A stretch of 64,000 nucleotides of DNA, from the NCBI GenBank assembly GCA_937876375.1, contig CALEHY010000027.1:1-64000 (forward strand). The letters run 5' to 3'. The notes beneath the pieces were generated by a model. That model searched no databases, was not told the origin of the DNA, and worked only from the letters and a program-made list of their open reading frames with translations. Shown piece by piece: positions 23,416-31,934 of the stretch; position 1 is the first letter of the stretch; every line of letters starts with the position of its first letter. A program made the position numbers and the translations under genes. The stretch is from an uncultured Clostridia bacterium. GTDB lineage: Bacteria > Bacillota > Clostridia > Oscillospirales > Acutalibacteraceae.

Positions 23416-24273
23416 TTAAAATAGTAAATCAGTTAGATTTACAAAGTCCTCCATAGTCAATCTTTCTGCTCTAATGCTTTGGTCCAGTCCAAGCTCGTTT
23501 AGAGCATTGATGATATCATTTTTTGATTTGCCGAGTGTGTTTGATAGACAGTTAACCAGTGTCTTTCTTCTCTGTGAGAATGCCGCCTTGACTAGTGAGA
23601 AAAACTGTTTTTCGTTCTTCACCTTGAATTCCGGCTCATTTCGTAGCTTGATTTTTATCACAGCAGAGTCAACCTTTGGTGATGGCATAAAGCTTTCACG
23701 ACCGACATTGAACAGTATCTCTGCCTCTGCGTAGTAGTTTACAGCGACACTCACAGCACCAGCGTCCCTAGAGCCGATTGGCGCACATAGTCGTTCTGCA
23801 GCCTCTTGCTGTACCATTACCTCGATTTCGCTGATTGGTAGATTGCTCTCTAGCAGTGTCATCACGATAGGTGAGGTGATATAGTATGGTAGATTGGCAC
23901 ATACCTTTATATCGTCACAGCCGTCAAAATGCTCTGCAATAATTTTGTTTAGGTCTAGCTTCATAGCGTCGCCACATACTAGCTCAAAATTGTCGTAGTC
24001 AGCCAGTGTTTCGTCCAACACTGGATATAGCCTTTGGTCTAGCTCGATAGCAACGACCTTGCCAGCAACCTCGCATAGCTCCTTTGTCAAGACGCCTATG
24101 CCAGGTCCAATCTCTAGCACACCAGTTTTTTCGTTAGCATTCAGCATATCAGCCATTGTTGGACACACGTCAGCGTCTATTAAAAAGTTTTGACCTAACG
24201 CCTTTGAAAATGTGAAGCCGTGCTTTGTCAATATTCTGTTTACTGTATTGTAGTCACATAGATTGTATTTCAT
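23416..24273 (-). CDS. rsmA: 16S rRNA dimethyladenosine transferase
   Basis: A 285-residue Rossmann methyltransferase: KALGQNFLID near residue 24, SAM site LEIGPGIGVLT, AIELDQRL, and the catalytic NLPYYITSP. The C-terminal helical domain (AFSQRRKTLVNCL) is the family signature. It dimethylates the adjacent adenines of helix 45 in 16S rRNA; loss gives kasugamycin resistance. It is first in a leftward operon and diverges from the ABC exporter genes. Confidence 0.95.
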   Translation of the reverse strand: MKYNLCDYNTVNRILTKHGFTFSKALGQNFLIDADVCPTMADMLNANEKTGVLEIGPGIGVLTKELCEVAGKVVAIELDQRLYPVLDETLADYDNFELVCGDAMKLDLNKIIAEHFDGCDDIKVCANLPYYITSPIVMTLLESNLPISEIEVMVQQEAAERLCAPIGSRDAGAVSVAVNYYAEAEILFNVGRESFMPSPKVDSAVIKIKLRNEPEFKVKNEKQFFSLVKAAFSQRRKTLVNCLSNTLGKSKNDIINALNELGLDQSIRAERLTMEDFVNLTDLLF

Positions 24274-24377
24274 ATTCGACCCCTCATTTTTAATTCAAGT
24301 ATGCATTTTAACACAATATATTAGATATATCAACAAAAAAATAACTATTTTTTTATTAATATTTAACAAATATTCTT

Positions 24378-24405
24378 TTGACTTTAATAATATCTGTGAT
24401 ATAAT
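24378..24405 (+). promoter_or_regulatory. Promoter of the heterodimeric ABC exporter
   Basis: TTGACT (24378-24383), 16-bp spacer, TATAAT (24400-24405), 36 bp before the ATG. Confidence 0.65.
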
Positions 24406-24441
24406 ATCCATTAGTGAAAATTTTGTACAAGGAGATAGGCT

Positions 24442-26184
24442 ATGCTAAAAAAACTAGCTAAATACCTAAAGGGTCTGTGGTATTTGTGTATCATCAGTGC
24501 TATGGGTATGATTATAGAGGCTATATGTGAGCTATCGCTTCCTACTATGGCGAATAGAGTGTACGAAACAGTGTACAACGCTCAAGGTGGCAATGCTAAT
24601 GAGATTAAGTCATATATCATTACTACTGGACTAATTATGTTCGGCTTGGCTGTTATCGGTCTTGTTGGTGGATTAGCTACTATGAAGGCATCATCTGTTG
24701 TGGCACAGAGATTCTCATATCGTTTGAGAGGTGATGTGTACAATAAAATCAGCGATTTTTCTTTTAGAAATATCGATACATTTTCTACCTCGTCACTTAC
24801 CACAAGATTAACTAATGATATCACTATGCTACAGAACACATTGATGATGGGATTGCGTCTTTTGGTGCGTGCTCCAGCGTTGATGATTGTTTCAGCGTTC
24901 TTTGCTGTGCGTATTAATGCAAAAATGTCAGTTATTTTGCTTGTTTTGTTGCCTGTGATTGCTGTTGTAGTAGCACTTTTGCTCAAATTTGGTTATCCAA
25001 TGTTCAAGAAAATGCAAAAGAAGATTGATAATCTCAACAGAGTTGTTCAAGAAAATCTTATCGGCATTAGAGTTGTTAAGGCTTATGTCCGTGAGGATAG
25101 GGAAAAGGGCAAATTCCACAACGCATCTGACGATTTGTCAAATCAGGGCGCCAAGGCAGCTGGTCTTATCATCACAGCGATGCCTATTATGATGCTGATG
25201 ATGAATGTCGTTATTGTGTTTATTTACTATAAGGGTGCTAACGACGCTGCAAGTGGTATTATGGACGTTGGTGAAATATCAGTTCTTGCGTCATATATTA
25301 TCCAGGTGCTTATGAATATTATGATGGTGTCAATGATGCTCCTACAGCTTGCTAGAGCAAAGGCTTGTGGCGACCGTGTTGTTGAGGTACTTGATACTGA
25401 TATTGATATCAAAAATCCAGAGAATGCCTTTGTTCCACAGTCACCAAAGGGCAAGATTGAGTTCAAGGGCGTTGATTTTGGCTATCACGATGATGACAAG
25501 GTGCTAGAGGATATAACCTGTACTATGGATGCAGGTAGTATTGTTGGTATTATCGGTTCAACTGGTTGTGGCAAATCTAGTCTTGTTAATCTTATTCCTA
25601 GATTATATGACATTAACAGTGGTGCTGTTTTGGTCGATGGTGTTGACGTTAGGGAATATGACATTAAGGCGCTTCGTGATATTATCGGTGTTGTACTACA
25701 GAAGAATGTGCTTTTCTCTGGTAGTATTAAGGATAATATTAAATGGGGCAATCCTAATGCTACTGATGATGAGATTATCGCTGCTTGCAAATCTGCACAG
25801 GCACATGATTTTATTCTAGAACAGCCAGATGGATATGATACTGACTTGTCACAGGGTGGACTAAATCTATCTGGTGGACAAAAGCAGAGACTTTGTATCG
25901 CTCGTGCTATGATTAAGAAACCGAAGATTTTGATTTTGGATGATTCGACCTCTGCTGTTGATACAGCTACAGAGTCAAAGATTAGAGAAAGCTTTTATAA
26001 CGAGCTAAAGGACACCACTGTGCTCATCATCGCACAGCGTATCTCATCTGTACAAAATGCAGACAAGATTATCGTTCTCGATGATGGAAAAATTGATATG
26101 ATTGGTACTCACGATGAGCTAATGCAGAGCAGTGAGATTTACCAAGAGATATACAAGACACAGCAAAAGGGGGTGCGTGAATAA
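24442..26184 (+). CDS. Heterodimeric ABC exporter subunit, degenerate-site partner
   Basis: A 580-residue half-transporter. Six TM helices occupy about 1-310; the nucleotide-binding domain has Walker A GSTGCGKSS, signature LSGGQKQR and Walker B ILILDDSTSAVD. The residue after the Walker B aspartate is aspartate, not the catalytic glutamate, as in TM287-type subunits. One ATP site of the dimer is thus catalytically weak. It shares a TAATG stop/start overlap with the next gene, its obligate partner. Likely a multidrug or peptide exporter. Confidence 0.92.
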   Translation: MLKKLAKYLKGLWYLCIISAMGMIIEAICELSLPTMANRVYETVYNAQGGNANEIKSYIITTGLIMFGLAVIGLVGGLATMKASSVVAQRFSYRLRGDVYNKISDFSFRNIDTFSTSSLTTRLTNDITMLQNTLMMGLRLLVRAPALMIVSAFFAVRINAKMSVILLVLLPVIAVVVALLLKFGYPMFKKMQKKIDNLNRVVQENLIGIRVVKAYVREDREKGKFHNASDDLSNQGAKAAGLIITAMPIMMLMMNVVIVFIYYKGANDAASGIMDVGEISVLASYIIQVLMNIMMVSMMLLQLARAKACGDRVVEVLDTDIDIKNPENAFVPQSPKGKIEFKGVDFGYHDDDKVLEDITCTMDAGSIVGIIGSTGCGKSSLVNLIPRLYDINSGAVLVDGVDVREYDIKALRDIIGVVLQKNVLFSGSIKDNIKWGNPNATDDEIIAACKSAQAHDFILEQPDGYDTDLSQGGLNLSGGQKQRLCIARAMIKKPKILILDDSTSAVDTATESKIRESFYNELKDTTVLIIAQRISSVQNADKIIVLDDGKIDMIGTHDELMQSSEIYQEIYKTQQKGVRE

Positions 26185-28034
26185 TGCCAGGACCTGGAGG
26201 AAGAAATTTCGCAGCACCTAAGCCAAAGAATGCAAAAAAGACCTTTGGCAGATTGCTAAAATATATTGGCAAGAGCAAGTATTTGTTGATAATTGTATTT
26301 TTAATGCTTGTGCTTGGCACATTGTGCCAGACTGGTGCGTCATATTGGCTAAAGCCTATCTTGAACGACGTTCAGTCGTCTATTGTTGCTGGTACATTTG
26401 CTACTGAGGGTGTTCGCCAGCTAATGAAGAATCTTGCTATCGTGTCATCATTTTATGTTGGTGCATCACTTTTTATCTTTATTCAGTCAAAGATTATGGT
26501 AGGTATCGCATACAAGACGACGAATATCATCCGTAAGGATCTGTTCGATCATATGCAGACATTGCCACTGTCCTATTTTGACTCAAAGACACATGGCGAG
26601 ATTATGTCACGCTTCACCAACGACGTCGATAATGTTCAAATGATGCTGGAGCAGACTATCGTTCAGCTTGTGTCATCTATTTTCTCATTCATCAGTATTG
26701 TTGTAATGATGATCGTACTAAAATGGCAAATGTTCCTTGTTGCTTGTATATTCCTTGTGATAATGCTAGTTAATTCTATCAATATTGCCAAGCATACTAG
26801 AAAGTATTACAAGGCACAGCAGGCTGCACTTGGTGAGATGAATGGTAATATCGAGGAAACTGTTGAGGGTATGAAGGTCGTTAAGGTCTTTAATCACGAG
26901 AACGAGGCTATCAATGAGTTCAATGGCTTGAATGATAAGTATCGTCAGGTTGCTACAAAGGCTAATTTTTATAGTGGTATTATGGGTCCTTGTTCAACCG
27001 GTATCAACAATGCATCGTATGCTACTATCGCATTGACTGGCGCTATGTTAGTACTTGCTGGCTCACTTGATATAGGTACATTCTTCACATTCCTTAGCTA
27101 TTCAAAGCAGTTTACACAGCCTATTAATCAGATAATGAACCAGATGAACAATATCTTTTCTGCACTTGCTGGTGCTGAAAGAGTGTTTGAGATTATGGAT
27201 ATGGATAGCGAGGTCGACGAGGGCACAATTACTCTTGAAGAGGTAAAGACAGAGAATGGCAAAAAGTGGTACTGGGTTGATGGCGACAATCGTATCCCAG
27301 TAGAGGGCAAGGTCGTATTTGACAATGTTACATTCTCATATGTTGAGGACAAGGTTGTGCTAAACGATATCAGCCTATATGCGAAACCATCACAGAAGAT
27401 TGCATTTGTTGGCTCAACTGGTGCTGGCAAGACCACTATTACAAATCTTATTAATCGCTTTTATGATATCCAAGAGGGCACTATTACCTATGATGGTATT
27501 GATATAAAGAGGATTAAAAAGGCTGACCTTCGTCATTCGCTTGCTATGGTGCTACAGGATACACATTTGTTCACTGGTACAATTATGGACAATATCCGAT
27601 ATGGTAGACTTGATGCTACTGATGAGGAGTGTATCGAGGCTTCAAAGCTTGCTTCAGCACATTCGTTCATTAAGCATCTGCCACAAGGATATGATACCGA
27701 GATTACAGCTGATGGCGACAATTTGTCCCAAGGACAACGCCAGCTGCTTGCTATCGCTCGTGCTGCTGTTGCTGATCCACCAGTAATGATACTTGATGAG
27801 GCTACTTCATCTATCGATACAAGAACAGAGGCTCATATTGAGCACGGTATGGATAGACTTATGGTTGGCAGAACAGTGTTTGTTATTGCACATAGATTGT
27901 CCACTGTTCGCAACTCTAATGCTATTATGGTACTTGAGCACGGCTCAATCATCGAGCGTGGTGATCACGATGCTCTATTAGAGCTAGAGGGTAGATATTA
28001 TGAGCTTTGCACTGGCAAGGCACAATTAAGCTAA
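26184..28034 (+). CDS. Heterodimeric ABC exporter subunit, canonical partner
   Basis: A 616-residue half-transporter with a glycine/proline-rich start (MPGPGGRNF) and six TM helices. Its nucleotide-binding domain carries Walker A GSTGAGKTT, a variant signature LSQGQRQL and Walker B MILDEATSSID with the catalytic glutamate, which completes the active site left open by its neighbour. A roughly 20-residue insertion precedes the Walker A domain (KTENGKKWYWVDGDNRIPVEG). A hairpin after the stop codon may end the operon. Confidence 0.92.
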   Translation: MPGPGGRNFAAPKPKNAKKTFGRLLKYIGKSKYLLIIVFLMLVLGTLCQTGASYWLKPILNDVQSSIVAGTFATEGVRQLMKNLAIVSSFYVGASLFIFIQSKIMVGIAYKTTNIIRKDLFDHMQTLPLSYFDSKTHGEIMSRFTNDVDNVQMMLEQTIVQLVSSIFSFISIVVMMIVLKWQMFLVACIFLVIMLVNSINIAKHTRKYYKAQQAALGEMNGNIEETVEGMKVVKVFNHENEAINEFNGLNDKYRQVATKANFYSGIMGPCSTGINNASYATIALTGAMLVLAGSLDIGTFFTFLSYSKQFTQPINQIMNQMNNIFSALAGAERVFEIMDMDSEVDEGTITLEEVKTENGKKWYWVDGDNRIPVEGKVVFDNVTFSYVEDKVVLNDISLYAKPSQKIAFVGSTGAGKTTITNLINRFYDIQEGTITYDGIDIKRIKKADLRHSLAMVLQDTHLFTGTIMDNIRYGRLDATDEECIEASKLASAHSFIKHLPQGYDTEITADGDNLSQGQRQLLAIARAAVADPPVMILDEATSSIDTRTEAHIEHGMDRLMVGRTVFVIAHRLSTVRNSNAIMVLEHGSIIERGDHDALLELEGRYYELCTGKAQLS

Positions 28035-28078
28035 ATAATTACAAATTTTTACAAATGCAAAATTATTTGAAAAAATGC

Positions 28079-28107
28079 TTTACAAAACGATTTTATCGTG
28101 CTATAAT
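28079..28107 (+). promoter_or_regulatory. Promoter of the sorted surface-protein gene
   Basis: TTTACA (28079-28084), 17-bp spacer, TATAAT (28102-28107), 46 bp before the ATG. Confidence 0.7.
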
Positions 28108-28153
28108 TAACCCAAATTACTATGAATAATTATATAAATCGGGGTGTTTTACA

Positions 28154-28648
28154 ATGAAAAAGTTTATTTCTATTGTTATTTCAGTTATCATGGCTGTTTC
28201 TGCTATGACTATGGCTACAATTCCTGCACTTGCAGCACAGAGCCCACAGTCAACAACACAGTCTCGTGTTGTTAGCGTTGAGGTTAACGGCTCATCATCA
28301 ACAGAGGTCACATATTCACCAGATAGCAATGATCCTAACAACATGACATTCACATATACTGGTACATATGATCTTGAAGGTTGGGAGTTCCCAGGTCTTG
28401 TAGAGGGTGTTGACTACGATATCCTATCACAGGAAGGCAATTCTATCACTATCGTTATTTACAACGAGGATGCTAATGTTATTGCTAACGCTCTTGTTTC
28501 AAAGTCAGAGGAGCCAACAAAGCCAACAAAGCCAGACAATGGCCCTACTTCACCAGATACTGGTGCTATGACAGCAGCAGGTATTGCAGTAGCAGGTGCT
28601 GGTGTTGCTATCCTTGCAGCTCTTAAGAAGGACAAGGATGCTGAATAA
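28154..28648 (+). CDS. Small secreted protein with SPDTG cell-wall sorting signal
   Basis: A 164-residue protein. A signal peptide (MKKFISIVISVIMAVSAM, with cleavage near ALAAQ) is followed by a roughly 90-residue beta-type domain, a KPTKPTKPD linker, then SPDTG, a hydrophobic stretch and the basic tail KKDKDAE: a complete LPXTG-like sorting signal. The class B sortase gene lies directly downstream, so it is the likely enzyme for this substrate. The domain itself is not recognised. Confidence 0.78.
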   Translation: MKKFISIVISVIMAVSAMTMATIPALAAQSPQSTTQSRVVSVEVNGSSSTEVTYSPDSNDPNNMTFTYTGTYDLEGWEFPGLVEGVDYDILSQEGNSITIVIYNEDANVIANALVSKSEEPTKPTKPDNGPTSPDTGAMTAAGIAVAGAGVAILAALKKDKDAE

Positions 28649-28661
28649 TTAACCATTGATT

Positions 28662-28693
28662 AAAGACCTGTATTTCGATACAGGTCTTTTTTA
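28662..28693 (+). terminator. Terminator between surface protein and sortase
   Basis: Stem AAAGACCTGTAT / ATACAGGTCTTT followed by TTT. It allows the substrate to be made in excess over the enzyme. Confidence 0.85.
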
Positions 28694-28721
28694 TTTGATT
28701 ACTAGCAAAAAGGTGTTTCAT

Positions 28722-29501
28722 ATGAGTGAGAAAAATGAAAAGAGAAATAACAAGGTCGCTAGAGTTATACTAACTATTATCGCATTTATTATGATAATTG
28801 TTGGCTCTGTTTGGTTCGGCATTTATTTGTATGAACAGCATAGCGCTCCAGAGGAGGAGATCCCTACTACTGTTGCAGAGGTTACAGAGGACAAGCAGCA
28901 GTTTGTAAAGAATCCTATCAACTTTGGTGATTTGAAAAAACAGAATGACGAGATTTTTGCTTGGTTAAAGGTACCTGGTACAAAGGTTGATTATCCAGTG
29001 TGTCAGAGCACAGTTGCTGATGATTTTTATCTAAAGCATGATGCTTATACTAAACAATGGTCTGCTAGTGGCGCTATATATATCCAGTCGCTTAACACCC
29101 AGACGCTTGACGACAGAGTGACTGTTATCTATGGTCATAATGGCTATGGTGACACATTCTTTACAACCTTGCACAATTTTGAGCAAAAGGATTTCTTTGA
29201 TGAGCATGATAAGTTCTATATCTACACTCCAAATTCGAAGCTCACATACAAGGTCGTATCTGCGTTCAAGTATGATGACCGTCACTTGCTTAACAGCTTT
29301 GATATCCAAAATGATAATATATTTAATGAATTTTTATCTATAGTTAAAGACCCAGAGTCTAACAATAAAAATGTTAGGGATTTGGGCAGAGAGCTTACTA
29401 TTGATGACAATATCGTCGTGCTCTCAACCTGTATTACTAACCAAAAGAGTAATAGATATTTAGTTTGTGGGGTACTAGTTAAAAATGAAGCGACAAATTG
29501 A
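28722..29501 (+). CDS. Class B sortase
   Basis: A 259-residue transpeptidase; I take the ATG at 28722, since upstream in-frame codons run through the terminator. One N-terminal TM anchor (about 16-38), then the sortase barrel with catalytic His in YGHNGYG, Cys in LSTCITN and Arg in SNRYLV. Class B members join surface proteins or pilins to peptidoglycan. It follows an SPDTG protein and overlaps an LCP gene by 17 bases, so cell-wall attachment is the shared theme. Confidence 0.92.
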   Translation: MSEKNEKRNNKVARVILTIIAFIMIIVGSVWFGIYLYEQHSAPEEEIPTTVAEVTEDKQQFVKNPINFGDLKKQNDEIFAWLKVPGTKVDYPVCQSTVADDFYLKHDAYTKQWSASGAIYIQSLNTQTLDDRVTVIYGHNGYGDTFFTTLHNFEQKDFFDEHDKFYIYTPNSKLTYKVVSAFKYDDRHLLNSFDIQNDNIFNEFLSIVKDPESNNKNVRDLGRELTIDDNIVVLSTCITNQKSNRYLVCGVLVKNEATN

Positions 29502-30933
29502 TCCTAGCTTAAATAATTCTAATGATAATAGCTTTTCTGTAGAGGATATTATCGGTGTTGCTAATGAAACTGATACCAAGTCTGTTACTGACACAGTGTC
29601 GGAAAATGGTATAGAGGAGATTATTGGCAGTATTGCAGGTGTTACACCAAAGCCGGTTGAGATCGTTGACAAGAATTTGTCCTTGTCTGAAAAGCGTGAG
29701 ACAAGCCATCACTCAAATGGTGAGCATCACCACCATCACCACCATCATCATTCGTCCAGTGGTGAACACCATCATCGCTCATCAAATGGCGAGCATCACC
29801 ATCATCATTCATCCAGTGGCGAGCATCATCACTCATCGAGTGGTAGTCATCACCACCATTCTAGTGGCTCACACCATTCATCTGGCCACCATCATTCATC
29901 AAAATCCTCAAAGAATAAGAAAAAGAAATCAGTAATTAAGAAGATTATTCTTGCTATTATTGCTATTCTCTTGGCAATCCTTGTTGCTATTGCTGGCACA
30001 TTCTTCTATCTTCAAAATCAGGGTAAGAAGGACGTTAAGCCAGTCATTACCGATTCTGTCGAGTACAAGGAAACTATCGAGTACAAGGGACACACATATC
30101 AGTTTAATGAGGATATTGCCTCGTTCGCATTTATGGGTGTCGACCAAAGAGAGTATGTTACTAATGATGAGTCAGATTTCGTTGGTAGTGCCGACGCTGA
30201 TATTATCGTTACTATAAACACAAAGACTGGCGAGGCAAAGCTCATCTCTATCCCTCGTGATACTATGGTTGACGTTGACGTCTATAGTGAGAGTGGTATG
30301 TTCATTAAGAGTGAGAATATGCAGCTCTGTTTGGCATATGCATATGGCGATGGCAAGACTGGTAGCTGTGAAAATGTTATCAAGTCTATGAGTCGTGTGC
30401 TATATAATGTACCTATTCAAAAGTATTTTTCACTTAACTTGGATGGTATTGCTCCACTTAACGACGCTATGGGTGGCGTTACTGTTGAGCCTATTCTCAG
30501 TATGCCAGAATATGGTATATTCAAGGGACAGACTATTACTCTAAAGGGTGACAACGCTGAGCATTATGTTCGTACCCGTAATACTAACGAGCTAAATTCA
30601 TCACTGGACCGTGCCGAAAGACAGGTGCAGTATGTTAAGGCGTTTGTTAGTCAGCTCGTGCCAGCAGTTATGAAGGACTTTGGTGTTGTGTCACAGCTAT
30701 ACAATACGGCGTCAAAGTATTCTCAAACAAATATCAAGCTCAGCAATGTGACTTATCTTGCGTCACTTGCTGTGTCGAAGAATGTTACAAGCTTTGAGAC
30801 TTACTCTATCAAGGGTGAGATGAAGTTGTCCGAAAAAACAGAGCATAGCGATATCGTTTATGCCGAGTTTACACCTGATGAGGATTCGTTGATGGAAACA
30901 GTCCTATCAGTGTTCTACACACAAATTGATTAA
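29485..30933 (+). CDS. LytR-CpsA-Psr (LCP) ligase with histidine-rich cytoplasmic tail
   Basis: A 482-residue protein. The N-terminal segment before the TM helix (about 150-176) contains 31 histidines within residues 75-137, in GEHHH and SSG repeats. The LCP domain outside (about 205-440) has FAFMGVDQRE, LISIPRDTMV and the catalytic arginines in HYVRTRN and LDRAERQ. LCP enzymes move teichoic acids or capsule from undecaprenyl carriers to peptidoglycan. The His-rich part is cytoplasmic and could bind Zn or Ni. It overlaps the sortase gene by 17 bases. Confidence 0.92.
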   Translation: MKRQIDPSLNNSNDNSFSVEDIIGVANETDTKSVTDTVSENGIEEIIGSIAGVTPKPVEIVDKNLSLSEKRETSHHSNGEHHHHHHHHHSSSGEHHHRSSNGEHHHHHSSSGEHHHSSSGSHHHHSSGSHHSSGHHHSSKSSKNKKKKSVIKKIILAIIAILLAILVAIAGTFFYLQNQGKKDVKPVITDSVEYKETIEYKGHTYQFNEDIASFAFMGVDQREYVTNDESDFVGSADADIIVTINTKTGEAKLISIPRDTMVDVDVYSESGMFIKSENMQLCLAYAYGDGKTGSCENVIKSMSRVLYNVPIQKYFSLNLDGIAPLNDAMGGVTVEPILSMPEYGIFKGQTITLKGDNAEHYVRTRNTNELNSSLDRAERQVQYVKAFVSQLVPAVMKDFGVVSQLYNTASKYSQTNIKLSNVTYLASLAVSKNVTSFETYSIKGEMKLSEKTEHSDIVYAEFTPDEDSLMETVLSVFYTQID

Positions 30934-30936
30934 TAA

Positions 30937-30970
30937 AAAAACGGTCAAATGATTATTCATTTGACCGTTT
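30937..30970. terminator. Bidirectional terminator
   Basis: Stem AAAACGGTCAAATG / CATTTGACCGTTTT between the convergent LCP and dehydrogenase genes. Confidence 0.88.
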
Positions 30971-30978
30971 TCTTTATA

Positions 30979-31926
30979 TTATGCCATATATTTTTTATCT
31001 ATTGTGCCGTTGATGAAATCGACAACATTTTGTGCTGTTCGTTCGTTCATTGTGACGAATGTTTCTTTTGTGAAAGGTGAGGTGTGTGGCGTTAGTATCA
31101 CATTATCCACACCCTTTAGCACACAATCTGTGCAAGGCTCAACCTCGTACACGTCGACAGCACCGCCTGCTAGGTGACCACTCTCAATAGCATCTTTCAT
31201 AGCACTGTAATTAGCGACAGCACCTCTTGAAATGTTGAATAGGTAGCTGTCTTTTTTCATCTTTGCGATAAATTCCTTTGACACCATACCTCTTGTTTCG
31301 TCAGTTAGTGGCACATTTATCGACACATAATCGCTCTTTGCCAGTAGCTCATCGAGTGGTAGATACTCTGCATTGTACTCCTCATTCCATTCAGCCTTTG
31401 GGTGACGACAGTAGTATTTGATATCCATATCAAGAGCATTTGCTCTTTTTGCGATTTCTTTTCCGATTGCACCAAATCCAACTAGACCAATGACCTTTTT
31501 TCTAGCACCAAGGGTCATAATTCTGTTCCATTCGCCACGGTGCATATATTCGCTCTGCAAATCTAGTCGTCGTGCAAAATACATAGTGTAGGCTATTACC
31601 ATTTCTGCAACAGAAGCCTCTAGTGTGCCAACTGCTCGCAGGATAGCGATATCATTCTGCTTGCAATACTTGGCATCGACATTGTCGTAGCCAATACCTC
31701 TTACAGCGACAGCCTTTAGATTAGGACATTGGGACAGAAAATCACCCTGCATTTCTTCAACAGAGGTGATGATAATATCAGCGTCCTTGACCATATCTAG
31801 TCTTTCACTGTCAGACTTGAATGCGTAGTCACCATAGTCGATAAATTCGTGTCCAGCGTCCTTGATAATATCAATAGCCTTGCAATCATCGATATTAAAA
31901 TTTCTAGCAGTGCTAATAACCTTCAT
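30979..31926 (-). CDS. D-2-hydroxyacid dehydrogenase, NAD-dependent
   Basis: A 315-residue protein with the two-domain D-isomer fold: AVRGIGYDNVD, the NAD motif VGFGAIGKEIAKR, and the catalytic Arg (SRGAV), Glu and His (ILTPHTSPFT). It reduces a 2-keto acid to a D-hydroxyacid; lactate, glycerate or a branched-chain acid are all possible. It starts eight bases from the end of the flavoprotein gene, in one leftward operon. Confidence 0.88.
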   Translation of the reverse strand: MKVISTARNFNIDDCKAIDIIKDAGHEFIDYGDYAFKSDSERLDMVKDADIIITSVEEMQGDFLSQCPNLKAVAVRGIGYDNVDAKYCKQNDIAILRAVGTLEASVAEMVIAYTMYFARRLDLQSEYMHRGEWNRIMTLGARKKVIGLVGFGAIGKEIAKRANALDMDIKYYCRHPKAEWNEEYNAEYLPLDELLAKSDYVSINVPLTDETRGMVSKEFIAKMKKDSYLFNISRGAVANYSAMKDAIESGHLAGGAVDVYEVEPCTDCVLKGVDNVILTPHTSPFTKETFVTMNERTAQNVVDFINGTIDKKYMA

Positions 31927-31934
31927 GTTTTACC

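Noticed and set aside
29642..29935. Alternative frames across the histidine-rich repeat of the LCP gene
   Set aside because: They arise from the repetitive CAT/CAC codons and have no start signals.
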